Shown in pieces: positions 34,660 to 46,233 of a DNA stretch of 64,000 nt. Under the pieces are notes generated by a model. The model did no database searches. It saw nothing but the letters and a program-made list of their open reading frames with translations, and was not told the DNA's origin. The stretch spans positions 62,001 through 126,000 of the forward strand of contig NZ_WKJK01000014.1 in NCBI RefSeq assembly GCF_009674535.1. Direction: 5' to 3'. Position numbers and translations under genes: made by a program. The DNA is from Duganella guangzhouensis (GTDB lineage: Bacteria; Pseudomonadota; Gammaproteobacteria; Burkholderiales; Burkholderiaceae_D). The stretch's first letter is position 1. Each line of letters opens with the position of its first letter.

Positions 34660-37600
34660 ATGTACACACTTCCCTCTGTTTCCGTTCCCGGCCGTCGCAC
34701 GGTGATGGCCGCTGCGCTGTTGGGCGCATTGGTTGCGCCAGCATTTGCTGATTCGTCGGTTGTCATTAGCCAGGTGTATGGCGGCGGCGGCAACAGCGGC
34801 GCCAAATACAAAAATGACTTCATCGAACTGTTTAACCGCAGCGCCACGGCGGTCGACATCACCGGCTGGAGTGTGCAATATGCTTCCGCGACCGGCACCA
34901 GCTGGAGTGTCACCAAGATCACCAAGAGCACCGTGCTGCAGCCAGGCCAGTATTATCTGGTGGCGGAAGCGGCCGGCTCCGCTGGTACCGACGAGCTGCC
35001 CACCGCCGATCTGAGCGGCACGCTGGCGCTGAGCGCCACCACCGGCAAGGTGGCGCTGGTCAACAGCACCACCGCGCTGTCCGGCGCGGCACCCGTGGCC
35101 GGCACCTTTGTCGACCTGATTGGGTTTGGCACGGCCGGCTACTTTGAAGGCAGCGCCGCCGGCACCTTGAGCAACACCACGGCCGCCCTGCGCGCCAACG
35201 CCGGTTGCACGGATACCGACAACAACGCCAACGACTTTGTTACCAGTGGCGCGCCGACTCCGCGCAACACCGCCACCGCGCTGAACGTTTGCGGCGCGCC
35301 GGCGCAACCACCGATCGTGCCGACTTGCCCGGCCAACCTGTCGCTGGCGTATGGCATCAACGGCAGCGCCGACCTCAGCGCCACCGACACCGACGGCATC
35401 GTCAACAGCGCGGTGATCACCTCGACCGCCGTACCGGGCATCAGCCTGTTGAACTTCCTGGCCGCGTCGGCGGTGGGCGGCACCGCCACCGCCAACCTCA
35501 GCGTTGCCAGCACGGTGCAGGCCGGCACCTATCCGATCGCCATCAAGTTCGGCAATGACCAGGGCCAGGAAGCCAGCTGCGCGATCAGCGTCAGCGTCGC
35601 CGCGCCGGCCGCGGTCAGCCACAGCATTCCGCAAATCCAGGGCGAGGGCGATACCAGCCCGTATGCCGGCACCATCCAGACCACCGAGGGCGTGGTGACC
35701 GCCAAGGTCGCGTCCGGTTTCTTCATTCAGGATGAAGCTGGCGACGGCAATCCACTGACCTCGGACGGCCTGTTCGTCTACACCACCGCCGCCAATATCG
35801 GCACCGTGCAGATCGGCGACCGCATCCGCATCAGCGGCAGCATCGCCGAATACACGCCGACCGGCGCCACCCGTTCGTACACCGAAATGCAAAGCGTGAC
35901 CGCGATCACCAAGCTGGCCGGCGGCATCAGCATTGCGCCAACCAATATCCAGCTGCCGTTCGCCAATCTGGGCCAGGTCGAAGGCATGCTGGTGCGCTTC
36001 CCGCAAGCGCTGACCTTGTCGCAGCTGGAGTACCTGGGCACGCGCGGCGAGATCACGCTGTCGTCGGGCCGACTGGAAATCGCCTCCAACCACTACCGTC
36101 CGGGCACCACCGAGGCGATCGCGCAGGCCGCCGCCAACAAGATCAACCAGATCATCCTGGACGACGGCATCTTCGTCACGCCGACCACCATTCCGTACCT
36201 GGGCGCGGACGGTTCGCTGCGCGCCGGCGACACCGTGTCGAATCTGACCGGCGTGGTGGACTTTGGCGCGACCGGCGGCGGCGGCGCCGGCTTCAAGCTG
36301 CAACCGACCATCGCCCCGGTGTTCTCGCAGGATAATCCGCGCACCGATCCGCCAGCGCTGGCGGCCGGCAACATCAAGGTGGCCAGCGCCAACGTGCTGA
36401 ACTACTTCACCACCTTCACCGACGGCACCGATGTCGAGGGCAACACAGGCCAGGGCTGCTCGCTGGGGAGCTCGGTCGCCAAGAGCAACTGCCGTGGCGC
36501 CGACAACCTGAACGAGTTCAACCGCCAGAGCGCCAAGATCGTTGGCGAACTGAAAGCCATCAACGCCGACGTCTACGGCCTGATGGAAATTCAGAACAGC
36601 GGCGAGTACACCGTCACCAAGCTGGTCGACCTGCTCAATGAAGCGATCTCGCCGGGCACCGGCCTCAAGACTTACGCGGTGGTGCCGAAGCCCGCCGCCA
36701 CCGGCACCGACGCCATCCGCGTCGCCATGATCTACAAGCCGTCCTCGCTGACGCTGGTGGGCGGCGCGCTGACCGACGCCGATAGCATCAACAACCGTCC
36801 GCCGATGGCGCAGACCTTCCAGGCCGCCAACGGCGCCAAGTTCTCGCTGGTGGTCAACCACCTGAAGTCGAAGGGCAGCTGCCCGACCGATGGCAGCAAG
36901 GACACCGACCAGGGCGACAGCCAGAGCTGCTGGAACGCGACCCGCGTCAAGCAGGCTCAGCGTCTGACCGGCACCTTCGTGCCGCAAGTGGTGTCCGCCG
37001 CCGGCGACGCCAAGGTGCTGCTGATCGGCGACTTCAACTCCTACGGTTACGAAGATCCGATTGCCGCCATCACCGCCACCGGCTTCGTCAACCAGCTGGA
37101 GCGCTATGTGCGCGGCGGCGGCAATATGCCGTACTCCTTCGTCTACAACGGCGAAGTGGGTTACCTCGACCACGCACTGGCCAGCGCCGCGCTGAGCCCA
37201 CAAGTGGTGGATGCCGCCGAATGGCATAACAACGCCGACGAGCCGACCGTGCTGGACTACAACACCGACGGCAAGCCGGAAGACAAGTACACCAGCGCGC
37301 CATACCGCGCCTCCGACCACGATCCGGTGGTGATCAGCCTCAACCTGCAAGCGCCGTACAGCGATGTCAGCAGCAGCGTCAAGGCGGTCAGCTCGGGCCT
37401 GGTCTATGCTCGCCTGACTGGCCAGTGGAGCGGCACGCTGAGCATCACCAACACCAGTGGCGCCGCCATCACCGGCCCGCTGCAGATCGCGCTGAACGGT
37501 TTGCCGAGCGGCGTCACGCTGGTCAACGCCAGCGGCAGCCACAGCGGCGTGCCTTACCTGACCGCCAATACCAGCAGCCTGGCGGCCGGCGCGACCTTGA

Positions 37601-37677
37601 CGGTCACGGTGAACTTCACCAAGACCGGCACGGCGGCGATCAGCTACACCCCTCAAGTCTTCAGCGGCACTTTTTAA
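34660..37677 (+). CDS. ExeM/NucH-like extracellular nuclease with lamin-tail domain
   Basis: A 1005-residue secreted protein (signal peptide ending PAFA-DS, residue ~31). Domains in order: a lamin-tail domain at about 30-150 (VVISQVYGGGGNSGAKYKNDFIELFN), a Cys-containing Ig-like region, an OB-like region near 330-550, then an endonuclease/exonuclease/phosphatase domain from about 573 (IKVASANVLNYF). The latter shows a metal-site Glu in LMEIQNSG, Asp791/Asn793 in IGDFNSYG and His887 in SDHDPV. A final beta-rich domain follows with no sorting signal. ExeM-type enzymes degrade extracellular DNA and affect biofilms. A PEP-CTERM gene follows six bases downstream. Confidence 0.8.
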   Translation: MYTLPSVSVPGRRTVMAAALLGALVAPAFADSSVVISQVYGGGGNSGAKYKNDFIELFNRSATAVDITGWSVQYASATGTSWSVTKITKSTVLQPGQYYLVAEAAGSAGTDELPTADLSGTLALSATTGKVALVNSTTALSGAAPVAGTFVDLIGFGTAGYFEGSAAGTLSNTTAALRANAGCTDTDNNANDFVTSGAPTPRNTATALNVCGAPAQPPIVPTCPANLSLAYGINGSADLSATDTDGIVNSAVITSTAVPGISLLNFLAASAVGGTATANLSVASTVQAGTYPIAIKFGNDQGQEASCAISVSVAAPAAVSHSIPQIQGEGDTSPYAGTIQTTEGVVTAKVASGFFIQDEAGDGNPLTSDGLFVYTTAANIGTVQIGDRIRISGSIAEYTPTGATRSYTEMQSVTAITKLAGGISIAPTNIQLPFANLGQVEGMLVRFPQALTLSQLEYLGTRGEITLSSGRLEIASNHYRPGTTEAIAQAAANKINQIILDDGIFVTPTTIPYLGADGSLRAGDTVSNLTGVVDFGATGGGGAGFKLQPTIAPVFSQDNPRTDPPALAAGNIKVASANVLNYFTTFTDGTDVEGNTGQGCSLGSSVAKSNCRGADNLNEFNRQSAKIVGELKAINADVYGLMEIQNSGEYTVTKLVDLLNEAISPGTGLKTYAVVPKPAATGTDAIRVAMIYKPSSLTLVGGALTDADSINNRPPMAQTFQAANGAKFSLVVNHLKSKGSCPTDGSKDTDQGDSQSCWNATRVKQAQRLTGTFVPQVVSAAGDAKVLLIGDFNSYGYEDPIAAITATGFVNQLERYVRGGGNMPYSFVYNGEVGYLDHALASAALSPQVVDAAEWHNNADEPTVLDYNTDGKPEDKYTSAPYRASDHDPVVISLNLQAPYSDVSSSVKAVSSGLVYARLTGQWSGTLSITNTSGAAITGPLQIALNGLPSGVTLVNASGSHSGVPYLTANTSSLAAGATLTVTVNFTKTGTAAISYTPQVFSGTF

Positions 37678-37683
37678 GGATAG

Positions 37684-38331
37684 ATGAATATGTTTAACAC
37701 CCTGACCCTGCGCCGCAGCCTGCTGGCCCTGGCCCTGACCGCCGCCGCCAGCCTGGCCTACGCCGACACCACTTACCAGATCTCGCTGGACACCTCCAGC
37801 TTCAGCGGCACCGGCTGGATCGACCTGCAATTCAACCCCGGCAACCTGGCGTCCACCACGCTGGCCTCGGTGACGCTGACCGACTTCGTCGGCTTCGGCG
37901 ACAGCAGCACCGCGCTGATCAACGGCGCCGTCAGCGGCTCGCTGGCCACTGGCTACACCATCAGCAACACCGATGCCAGCGGCTGGAACGACCTGTTCCA
38001 TGAAGTCAACTACAACGGCGGTACCATTTCGTTCACCGTCACCTTCAGTGGCCTGGCCGATGCGTCGCAGAGCTCGTCGCAGTCGGTGTTCTCGGTCTCG
38101 CTGATGAACTCGGATGCGACCGCCTACCTGGGCACCACCGACGCTTCCGGTTCGCTGGTGGCGCTGAACTACAGCGCCGGCCTCACCGACGGCAGCGGTA
38201 GCGTGGCGGCGACGCCACTGGTCAACAGCATCCCGTCCAGCGTGACCGCAGTGCCGGAACCGTCCAGCTGGGCGATGCTGGCCGGCGGCCTGGCCTTGCT
38301 GGGGCTGGCACGCCGCCGTAAGCAAGCGTGA
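37684..38331 (+). CDS. PEP-CTERM protein co-transcribed with the nuclease
   Basis: A 215-residue exported protein. Signal peptide LLALALTAAASLAYA-DT; a beta-rich body (TYQISLDTSSFSGTGWIDLQFNPG) rich in Ser, Thr and Gly with no Cys; and the exosortase tail VPEPSSWAMLAGGLALLGLARRRKQA. It resembles a recurrent small PEP-CTERM family whose N-terminus reads YxISLDTSxL. ATG 37684 follows AAGGATAG; an ATG two codons on is an alternative. It ends at a strong terminator, making a two-gene operon with the nuclease. Confidence 0.85.
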   Translation: MNMFNTLTLRRSLLALALTAAASLAYADTTYQISLDTSSFSGTGWIDLQFNPGNLASTTLASVTLTDFVGFGDSSTALINGAVSGSLATGYTISNTDASGWNDLFHEVNYNGGTISFTVTFSGLADASQSSSQSVFSVSLMNSDATAYLGTTDASGSLVALNYSAGLTDGSGSVAATPLVNSIPSSVTAVPEPSSWAMLAGGLALLGLARRRKQA

Positions 38332-38354
38332 GTCGCTCCACTTGAGCATGCGAA

Positions 38355-38377
38355 AGCGCCCTGCGGGGCGCTTTTTT
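38355..38377 (+). terminator. Rho-independent terminator after nuclease/PEP-CTERM operon
   Basis: AGCGCCC (38355-38361), loop TGCG, GGGCGCT (38366-38372), then a T6 tract. Confidence 0.9.
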
Positions 38378-38560
38378 GTTCATAGCACAATCTGTGAAGC
38401 TTTTACTTTTGGCTACGCGATTTGCTGCATTAAAGTACAATAAACGAGGTGATGTTTCATTTTTGATAGCATTGCATTTTTTTAAAAAAACAGCATGCTT
38501 CGTCTCCTCAAACGATACCCGACGACGCGAACGTAGATATTTCAGAGAACGGACCTAAGA

Positions 38561-39661
38561 ATGGTTGCTCAAATTCAAGAAAAGCATAGATACGAATATC
38601 TGGATGCGTTACGCGGAGTGGCGGCTCTAGCAGTCTGTTTTCATCATATTTTTGGTTATATATATAAAGCTGGCCAGATGGATGAGGGGTTTAATACATT
38701 TGTAAGAACATCAATTCTTGAAGTATTTGATTTTGGTAGATTTGGTGTGGTTTTATTCTTTCTGATCAGCGGATTCATCATACCGACCAGCCTACGGCCA
38801 GGCACCACTTTGAAGAAATTTACGATTACGCGTATCTTCAGGCTTTATCCGGCTTTTTGGGCGGCCTGCCTGTTGATCTTTGTTTCCGCTCCATATTTGG
38901 GTGACTCAACCGTTAGCGTTAAGGGGCTTTTCGCAAATCTGACCATGGTGCCGAAGTTCTTCCATGAGCCAGAGATTAGTGGAGTGTTTTGGACCTTGTT
39001 TGTTGAAATAATGTTTTACTTTTGTTGCGCCGTTCTATTTCAACTTAGTTGGTTGGAAAACCCACGTGTAATTGGCGGAGTCGCGCTTGTTCTGGGCTTG
39101 ATTACGCCGCTAGCCGTTCTGTTAAACCATTTGGTGCACCTGAATATGGCAATTCGCTTTATTCCATTCCACCTTTCATTCTTGTTCGTGGGCAGCATTT
39201 TTAGATTGGCTATCGTTAAGAAGGATAATCAGGCAAAAATAATCAGTGCATTTCTAGTGATTTTTATAATTTTTACTGTGCCTTTGACTTGCGGGTTATT
39301 CTTCAATGTGCCAGAAGCCCTTGCAACCGATTTTGTCATGCACGGTGCTTTACCTACTACGGCCTCTTATTTCATTGCAATAGCTATTTTCTTGATAGTT
39401 ATAATTTCGAAACCTAAGTTGGGAAGTTTTTTAAGTGAGCAAGGAAAAATCAGCTACTCATTGTATTTGCTGCATATGCTATGCTTTGTGACTGTTTATA
39501 AAGTTATCCAACCAACAACCTTGGTTTCATGTTTTGAATACATTATTGTCAGTGCACTTCTGGCATTTTCTGCCGCAAAACTGTCTTATAAGTTCATCGA
39601 GTCGCCTGCAATTTCGTTGGGGCGCATGGTAGTGTCCGAACGCCGTATTAGTCAGGCGTGA
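38561..39661 (+). CDS. Acyltransferase family 3 (OafA-like), AT-rich
   Basis: A 366-residue polytopic membrane protein with ten or so helices. N-terminal KHRYEYLDALRGVAALAVCFHHIFGY carries the family His pair region (R-G-x-A-A-L-x-V-x-x-x-H), then RFGVVLFFLISGFIIP and TRIFRLYPAFW. These enzymes O-acetylate or otherwise acylate polysaccharides from the cytoplasmic acyl donor. The gene is far richer in A/T than its neighbours, with codons such as ATA, TTT and AAT, suggesting recent acquisition. The ribosome site is weak. It is flanked by terminator and AT-rich gaps, so it stands alone. Confidence 0.8.
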   Translation: MVAQIQEKHRYEYLDALRGVAALAVCFHHIFGYIYKAGQMDEGFNTFVRTSILEVFDFGRFGVVLFFLISGFIIPTSLRPGTTLKKFTITRIFRLYPAFWAACLLIFVSAPYLGDSTVSVKGLFANLTMVPKFFHEPEISGVFWTLFVEIMFYFCCAVLFQLSWLENPRVIGGVALVLGLITPLAVLLNHLVHLNMAIRFIPFHLSFLFVGSIFRLAIVKKDNQAKIISAFLVIFIIFTVPLTCGLFFNVPEALATDFVMHGALPTTASYFIAIAIFLIVIISKPKLGSFLSEQGKISYSLYLLHMLCFVTVYKVIQPTTLVSCFEYIIVSALLAFSAAKLSYKFIESPAISLGRMVVSERRISQA

Positions 39662-39827
39662 GTCCCTGCAATGTGAGAAGGCGAACGGAAGCTGGGCAGC
39701 CTGGTTGAATTTCTTGAAGGTTTTTGTTGATCATTTATATGATAAAGATATAAATCCGTCATTGAAATCATATTAGTAAAGCCACATTGCTTAATGCATA
39801 GTGTTTCCTTCTCTAAAGGGAACCACC

Positions 39828-40526
39828 ATGCCAGCCGCCCATATCCTCGTAATAGAAAGCACGCCCGCGATCCAGGAGTTGATAGCGCTAAACCTGGGTA
39901 TGGCCGGCCACCAGATCAACCGCGCGGCCGATGCCGAGAGCGCCATGTTGATGCTGGAAGACCAGCTGCCCGACCTGCTGCTGCTGGACTGGAACCTGCC
40001 CGGCCAGTCCGGTCTGTCGCTGGTGCGCCGCCTGCGCGCACAGTCGCGCACGCGCAGCTTGCCAATCATGATGGTGACCGCGCGTTGCGGCGAGCCGGAC
40101 AAAATCATGGCGCTGGAAAGCGGCGCCGACGATTACATGACCAAGCCGTTCAGCCCGCGCGAAATGGTGGCGCGGGTACACGCCTTGCTGCGCCGTGGTC
40201 AGCCGGCCGGCGGCGCCGACGCGCCGGTGCAACTGGCCGGGTTGCGGCTTGACCCCGGCACCCAGCGCGTCACCGCCGGCGCGCGCGAGCTGGCGCTGGG
40301 CCGGGTCGAATTCAAGCTGTTGAACTATTTGATGAGCCATCCCGAGCGCGTACACAGCCGCGCCCAACTGTTGGACCAGGTCTGGGGCAGCGCCGTCTTC
40401 CTGGACGAGCGCACGGTCGACACCCATGTCGGCCGGCTGCGCAGCGCGCTGCAGCCCAGCGGCTACCAACAGCGCATCGAGACCGTGCGCGGCAGCGGTT
40501 ACCGCTTCGTGGCGGCACCGGCCTAA
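39828..40526 (+). CDS. OmpR/PhoB-type response regulator
   Basis: A 232-residue protein: receiver domain (1-120), linker, and winged-helix DNA-binding domain (140-230; GRVEFKLLNYLMSHPERVHSRAQLLDQVWG, then RTVDTHVGRLRSAL and the C-terminal TVRGSGYRF). Phosphoacceptor Asp54, Thr84 and Lys106 are present. The acidic pair normally at the first strand (E/D-D) reads Glu10-Ser11, so one acid is lost; this could weaken Mg binding or change activation. No kinase gene is nearby. Start 39828 follows AAAGGG; an in-frame upstream ATG is less likely. It lies three bases ahead of epsA. Confidence 0.88.
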   Translation: MPAAHILVIESTPAIQELIALNLGMAGHQINRAADAESAMLMLEDQLPDLLLLDWNLPGQSGLSLVRRLRAQSRTRSLPIMMVTARCGEPDKIMALESGADDYMTKPFSPREMVARVHALLRRGQPAGGADAPVQLAGLRLDPGTQRVTAGARELALGRVEFKLLNYLMSHPERVHSRAQLLDQVWGSAVFLDERTVDTHVGRLRSALQPSGYQQRIETVRGSGYRFVAAPA

Positions 40527-40529
40527 GCG

Positions 40530-41330
40530 ATGGAACAGTTAGTCATCTTGAGCAAGCTGGAGCAGGAATACCTGCTGCACGCGATCGAAGCCGCGCTGCC
40601 GCTACAGGACGCGCGCCAGTTCTTCCTTTGGACCCAGGGCCAGCTGCAGGCGCTGCTGCCGCACCAGATCATGGTGTGCCTGCAGTTTGGCGCCCAGGAC
40701 GAGCTGCAGCATGTCGAATGTCTGCACAGCACGGTGCTGGAGGCCGGCCTGCGCGCACGCTTGAGCAGTCGCGACGACGGTTTGGCGCTGCGCCTGGCCC
40801 GGCACTGCCGCCACGCCGGCCGCCTGCCGGCCATGCTGGACGCCGGTCCCGGCGCCGATCCGCTGAAAGCAGGGCAGGGGCTGGCGCCGTTTCAGGGCGA
40901 GTTGCGTGAGCTGGGGCTGGACAACCTGCTGCTGCATGGCAGTGAACGCTTGCCGGGTGGTGCCACCTTCTTCGTGCTGTTTGGTCTGCCGCATCGGCCA
41001 CGGCCGCGCCAGGCCTACTTCCTGCAACTGCTGCTGCCGTATCTGCATGTCAGTCTGCAGCGCATCAATCGCCAGCAGGCACAGGCGCGGGTCGGCACGC
41101 TGGCGCGTCCGGTCAGCGCACGCGAGGCTGAAATCCTGCACTGGGTGCGCGAGGGCAAGAGCAATGAAGAGATCGGCCTGATCCTGGGCATCAGCGGCCT
41201 GACCGTTAAAAACCATTTGCAGCGGTTGTACCGCTTGCTGGATGTGTCCAACCGCGCCCAGGCGATCGCACGCGGCATGGCGCTGCAACTGTTCGATCGC
41301 GCGCCACTGCCGCTGGCGCGCGCCGCATAA
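40530..41330 (+). CDS. epsA: EpsA-type LuxR-family transcriptional regulator
   Basis: A 266-residue regulator. The N-terminal ~185 residues form the EpsA-specific part (LLHAIEAALPLQDARQFFLWTQGQLQALLPHQIMVCLQFG in outline). The C-terminal LuxR helix-turn-helix is SAREAEILHWVREGKSNEEIGLILGISGLTVKNHLQRLYRLL. EpsA proteins are conserved with exosortase-B EPS loci and are thought to control them. It is probably co-transcribed with the response regulator three bases upstream. Direct targets here are unknown; the palindromes noted in the regulatory gaps are candidates. Confidence 0.85.
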   Translation: MEQLVILSKLEQEYLLHAIEAALPLQDARQFFLWTQGQLQALLPHQIMVCLQFGAQDELQHVECLHSTVLEAGLRARLSSRDDGLALRLARHCRHAGRLPAMLDAGPGADPLKAGQGLAPFQGELRELGLDNLLLHGSERLPGGATFFVLFGLPHRPRPRQAYFLQLLLPYLHVSLQRINRQQAQARVGTLARPVSAREAEILHWVREGKSNEEIGLILGISGLTVKNHLQRLYRLLDVSNRAQAIARGMALQLFDRAPLPLARAA

Positions 41331-41358
41331 AAAAAGCCGCACACCGAAGTGTGCGGCT
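41329..41358 (-). terminator. Rho-independent terminator of the subtilase gene
   Basis: Stem AGCCGCACAC (41335-41344) and GTGTGCGGCT (41349-41358), loop CGAA. On the minus strand it is followed by seven T, so it ends the subtilase transcript; it lies between the convergent epsA and subtilase genes. Confidence 0.9.
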
Positions 41359-41384
41359 GGAACAACTTCCCCTTTAAACCTGGC

Positions 41385-44570
<3,186 letters not shown>

Positions 44571-44595
44571 GGGTATCTAATCCTCGGTGGCGGTT

Positions 44596-45396
44596 TCAGG
44601 CGGAACGGCGACGACGGCGCGCGGCGGCGGCCAGGCCCAGCAGGCCGGAGCCATACATCAGCCAGGTTTCGGGTTCCGGTACCGCGGTGGTGTAGATGTT
44701 GTCGATCGCGAACTGGCTGGTGTTGCTGTCGAAGGCGGTGCAATTGCCGCCGCCGGCCGGGCAAGTGAAACCGAAGATCAGCACTTCGCTGAACTTGGCG
44801 GTGGAGAAGGCGCCGCTGGTGAGGTAGTGGCCGAATTCGAAGCCGTCGCTGCCGGGACCGTCCAGCACATAGGTCTGGGTCAGGTAGCCGCTGCCGTCGG
44901 CCAGGAAGCCCTGGATGCGGATCAGGCCGGGATAGGTTGGATAGGTGCCGCTGTCGTAGGCGCCGACAAAGCTGGCGTCAAACGACTTGATGCTGAAGCT
45001 CTGGCCGGTGGTGTGGAAGATGTCGATCACGCCGCTGTCGAGGTTGACCAGGTAGCGGCTGGGATTGGAGTCGGCGGTGGGGCAGGCCAGGTTCCAGCAC
45101 GAGGAGTCGCTGCCCTGGACGAAGGCGCCCACCAGGTCGCCTGGCTGGGCATACACCGAATTGCTGAAGGCGCCGACGTAAAAGCCGTTGGAGACGTAGA
45201 TGTCAGGTTGGTTCAATGGTCCGATCGGGTCGTAGCTCCCGATCAGGTTGGTGGGGACGCCTTCAAAATCGATGATGGTGTCGGCTCGCGCCGCCGGCAG
45301 GATGGCGCATGCCAGCGCGACCGCGCCGGCCAGTTGGGTCAGGCGGCGGCGTGCACGCCCGCTGACCGGTTTATCAGCTTGCTGCAGATGGTTCAT
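44596..45396 (-). CDS. PEP-CTERM protein upstream of the subtilase
   Basis: A 266-residue exported protein. After a basic N-terminus (RARRRLTQ) comes the signal peptide AGAVALACAILPAARA-DT, then a beta-rich domain starting IIDFEGVPTNLIG with two Cys pairs (SSCWNLACPT and FTCPAGGGNCTA) and QFAIDNIYTT before the tail VPEPETWLMYGSGLLGLAAAARRRRRSA. The FDFE-start and QFAIDNI feature recur in one PEP-CTERM family. The chosen start 45396 follows AAAGAGAA; an upstream in-frame Met is less likely because it precedes a poor signal. Probably an XrtB substrate. Confidence 0.8.
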   Translation of the reverse strand: MNHLQQADKPVSGRARRRLTQLAGAVALACAILPAARADTIIDFEGVPTNLIGSYDPIGPLNQPDIYVSNGFYVGAFSNSVYAQPGDLVGAFVQGSDSSCWNLACPTADSNPSRYLVNLDSGVIDIFHTTGQSFSIKSFDASFVGAYDSGTYPTYPGLIRIQGFLADGSGYLTQTYVLDGPGSDGFEFGHYLTSGAFSTAKFSEVLIFGFTCPAGGGNCTAFDSNTSQFAIDNIYTTAVPEPETWLMYGSGLLGLAAAARRRRRSA

Positions 45397-45784
45397 TTCT
45401 CTTTGCCCTTTTCTAGTCTCGCGGCGGTTCACGCACGCTTGTAGTTGTCGACAGTCTCCGGAGTGAGCCGGATTGCCAATCAGTCTAGCCATAATTGAAA
45501 TTAAGTGATGCAAATGACATCGTCGATAATTTAATTTTTATCAATGGTTTCCAACATATATTCAGTTTCAAGAGTGAAGTTAAAGCTCATCAGGTGGTGT
45601 GTGGAAAAGCAACGTTGTATGTGCGGCACATACAAAAAAGCGGTTTTCAGCTAGAGTCCCGCGCCTGCGTCATAGGGCGGTAACTTTCAAGGTGTATAAC
45701 GAAAAAGATTGTCGGCGTGGCAAACTGCTGGTAGCCTCTGTCACTTGGCGCACAGGTTCCACACCGGGGAAAGAGGAGTAGTTT
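45397..45784. other. 388-bp divergent intergenic region before the secretion operon
   Basis: No gene is seen. It must contain promoters for the minus-strand PEP-CTERM gene and the plus-strand secretion operon. It is AT-rich over 45490-45690 and contains a perfect 21-bp palindrome at 45615-45635. GAGGAG precedes the GTG start of gspG. Confidence 0.6.
45615..45635. promoter_or_regulatory. Perfect 21-bp palindrome, likely operator
   Basis: Ten-base arms TTGTATGTGC and GCACATACAA flank a single central base (45625). It lies 150 bp upstream of gspG and about 220 bp upstream of the divergent PEP-CTERM gene. Symmetry with a one-base centre suits a dimeric regulator; function is inferred. Confidence 0.5.
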
Positions 45785-46222
45785 GTGGCAAAGAAATGTG
45801 TAGGTAGAGCAGGGCGCGCGGCGCGTGGATTTACCCTGCTGGAGTTGCTGGTGGTGATCGTTATCATCGGCCTGCTGGCGGCCTATGTGGGGCCGAAATA
45901 TTTCTCCCAACTGGGCAAGTCGGAAGTCACCATCGCCAAGGCCCAGATTGAGGCGTTTGAAAAATCGCTGGACACTTACCGTCTCGACGTCGGCCGTTAT
46001 CCGACCACCGAGGAAGGCTTGAACGCGCTGCTGGTCGCCCCGGCCAGCGCCGGCGCCAAGTGGAACGGTCCTTACCTGAAAAAGGGCGTGCCGCCGGATC
46101 CGTGGGGCCACCCTTACCAGTACAAGGCGCCCGGCAGCAAGGCCGAATTCGACATCATCTCGCTGGGCCGTGACGGTCAGCCGGGTGGCAGTGGCGAAGA
46201 CGCCGACATCAGCTCCCAATAA
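45785..46222 (+). CDS. gspG: GspG-like major pseudopilin
   Basis: A 145-residue type II secretion major pseudopilin. Prepilin cleavage site RG-FTLLELLVVIVIIGLLAAYV with Glu at +5, then GPKYFSQLGKSE, the YRLDVGRYPTTEEGLNALL motif and GPYLKKGVPPDPWGHPYQYKAPG, both diagnostic of GspG. The start is GTG, with GAGGAG five bases upstream. It is the first gene of a ten-gene secretion operon that runs to 55104. As major pilin it would form the periplasmic pseudopilus after processing by a prepilin peptidase that is not encoded in this window. Confidence 0.92.
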   Translation: MAKKCVGRAGRAARGFTLLELLVVIVIIGLLAAYVGPKYFSQLGKSEVTIAKAQIEAFEKSLDTYRLDVGRYPTTEEGLNALLVAPASAGAKWNGPYLKKGVPPDPWGHPYQYKAPGSKAEFDIISLGRDGQPGGSGEDADISSQ

Positions 46223-46233
46223 TCCACCCTGCC

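Noticed and set aside
34642..38349. A 1235-codon open frame antisense to the nuclease and PEP-CTERM genes
   Set aside because: Low-complexity, His/Arg/Gly-rich product typical of the reverse strand of GC-rich genes; no ribosome site, and the plus-strand genes have recognisable domains.
39662..39827. AT-rich gap as a small RNA or phage attachment site
   Set aside because: No terminator, tRNA-like fold or direct repeats were found; it is just the AT-rich flank of the acyltransferase gene and the regulator's promoter region.
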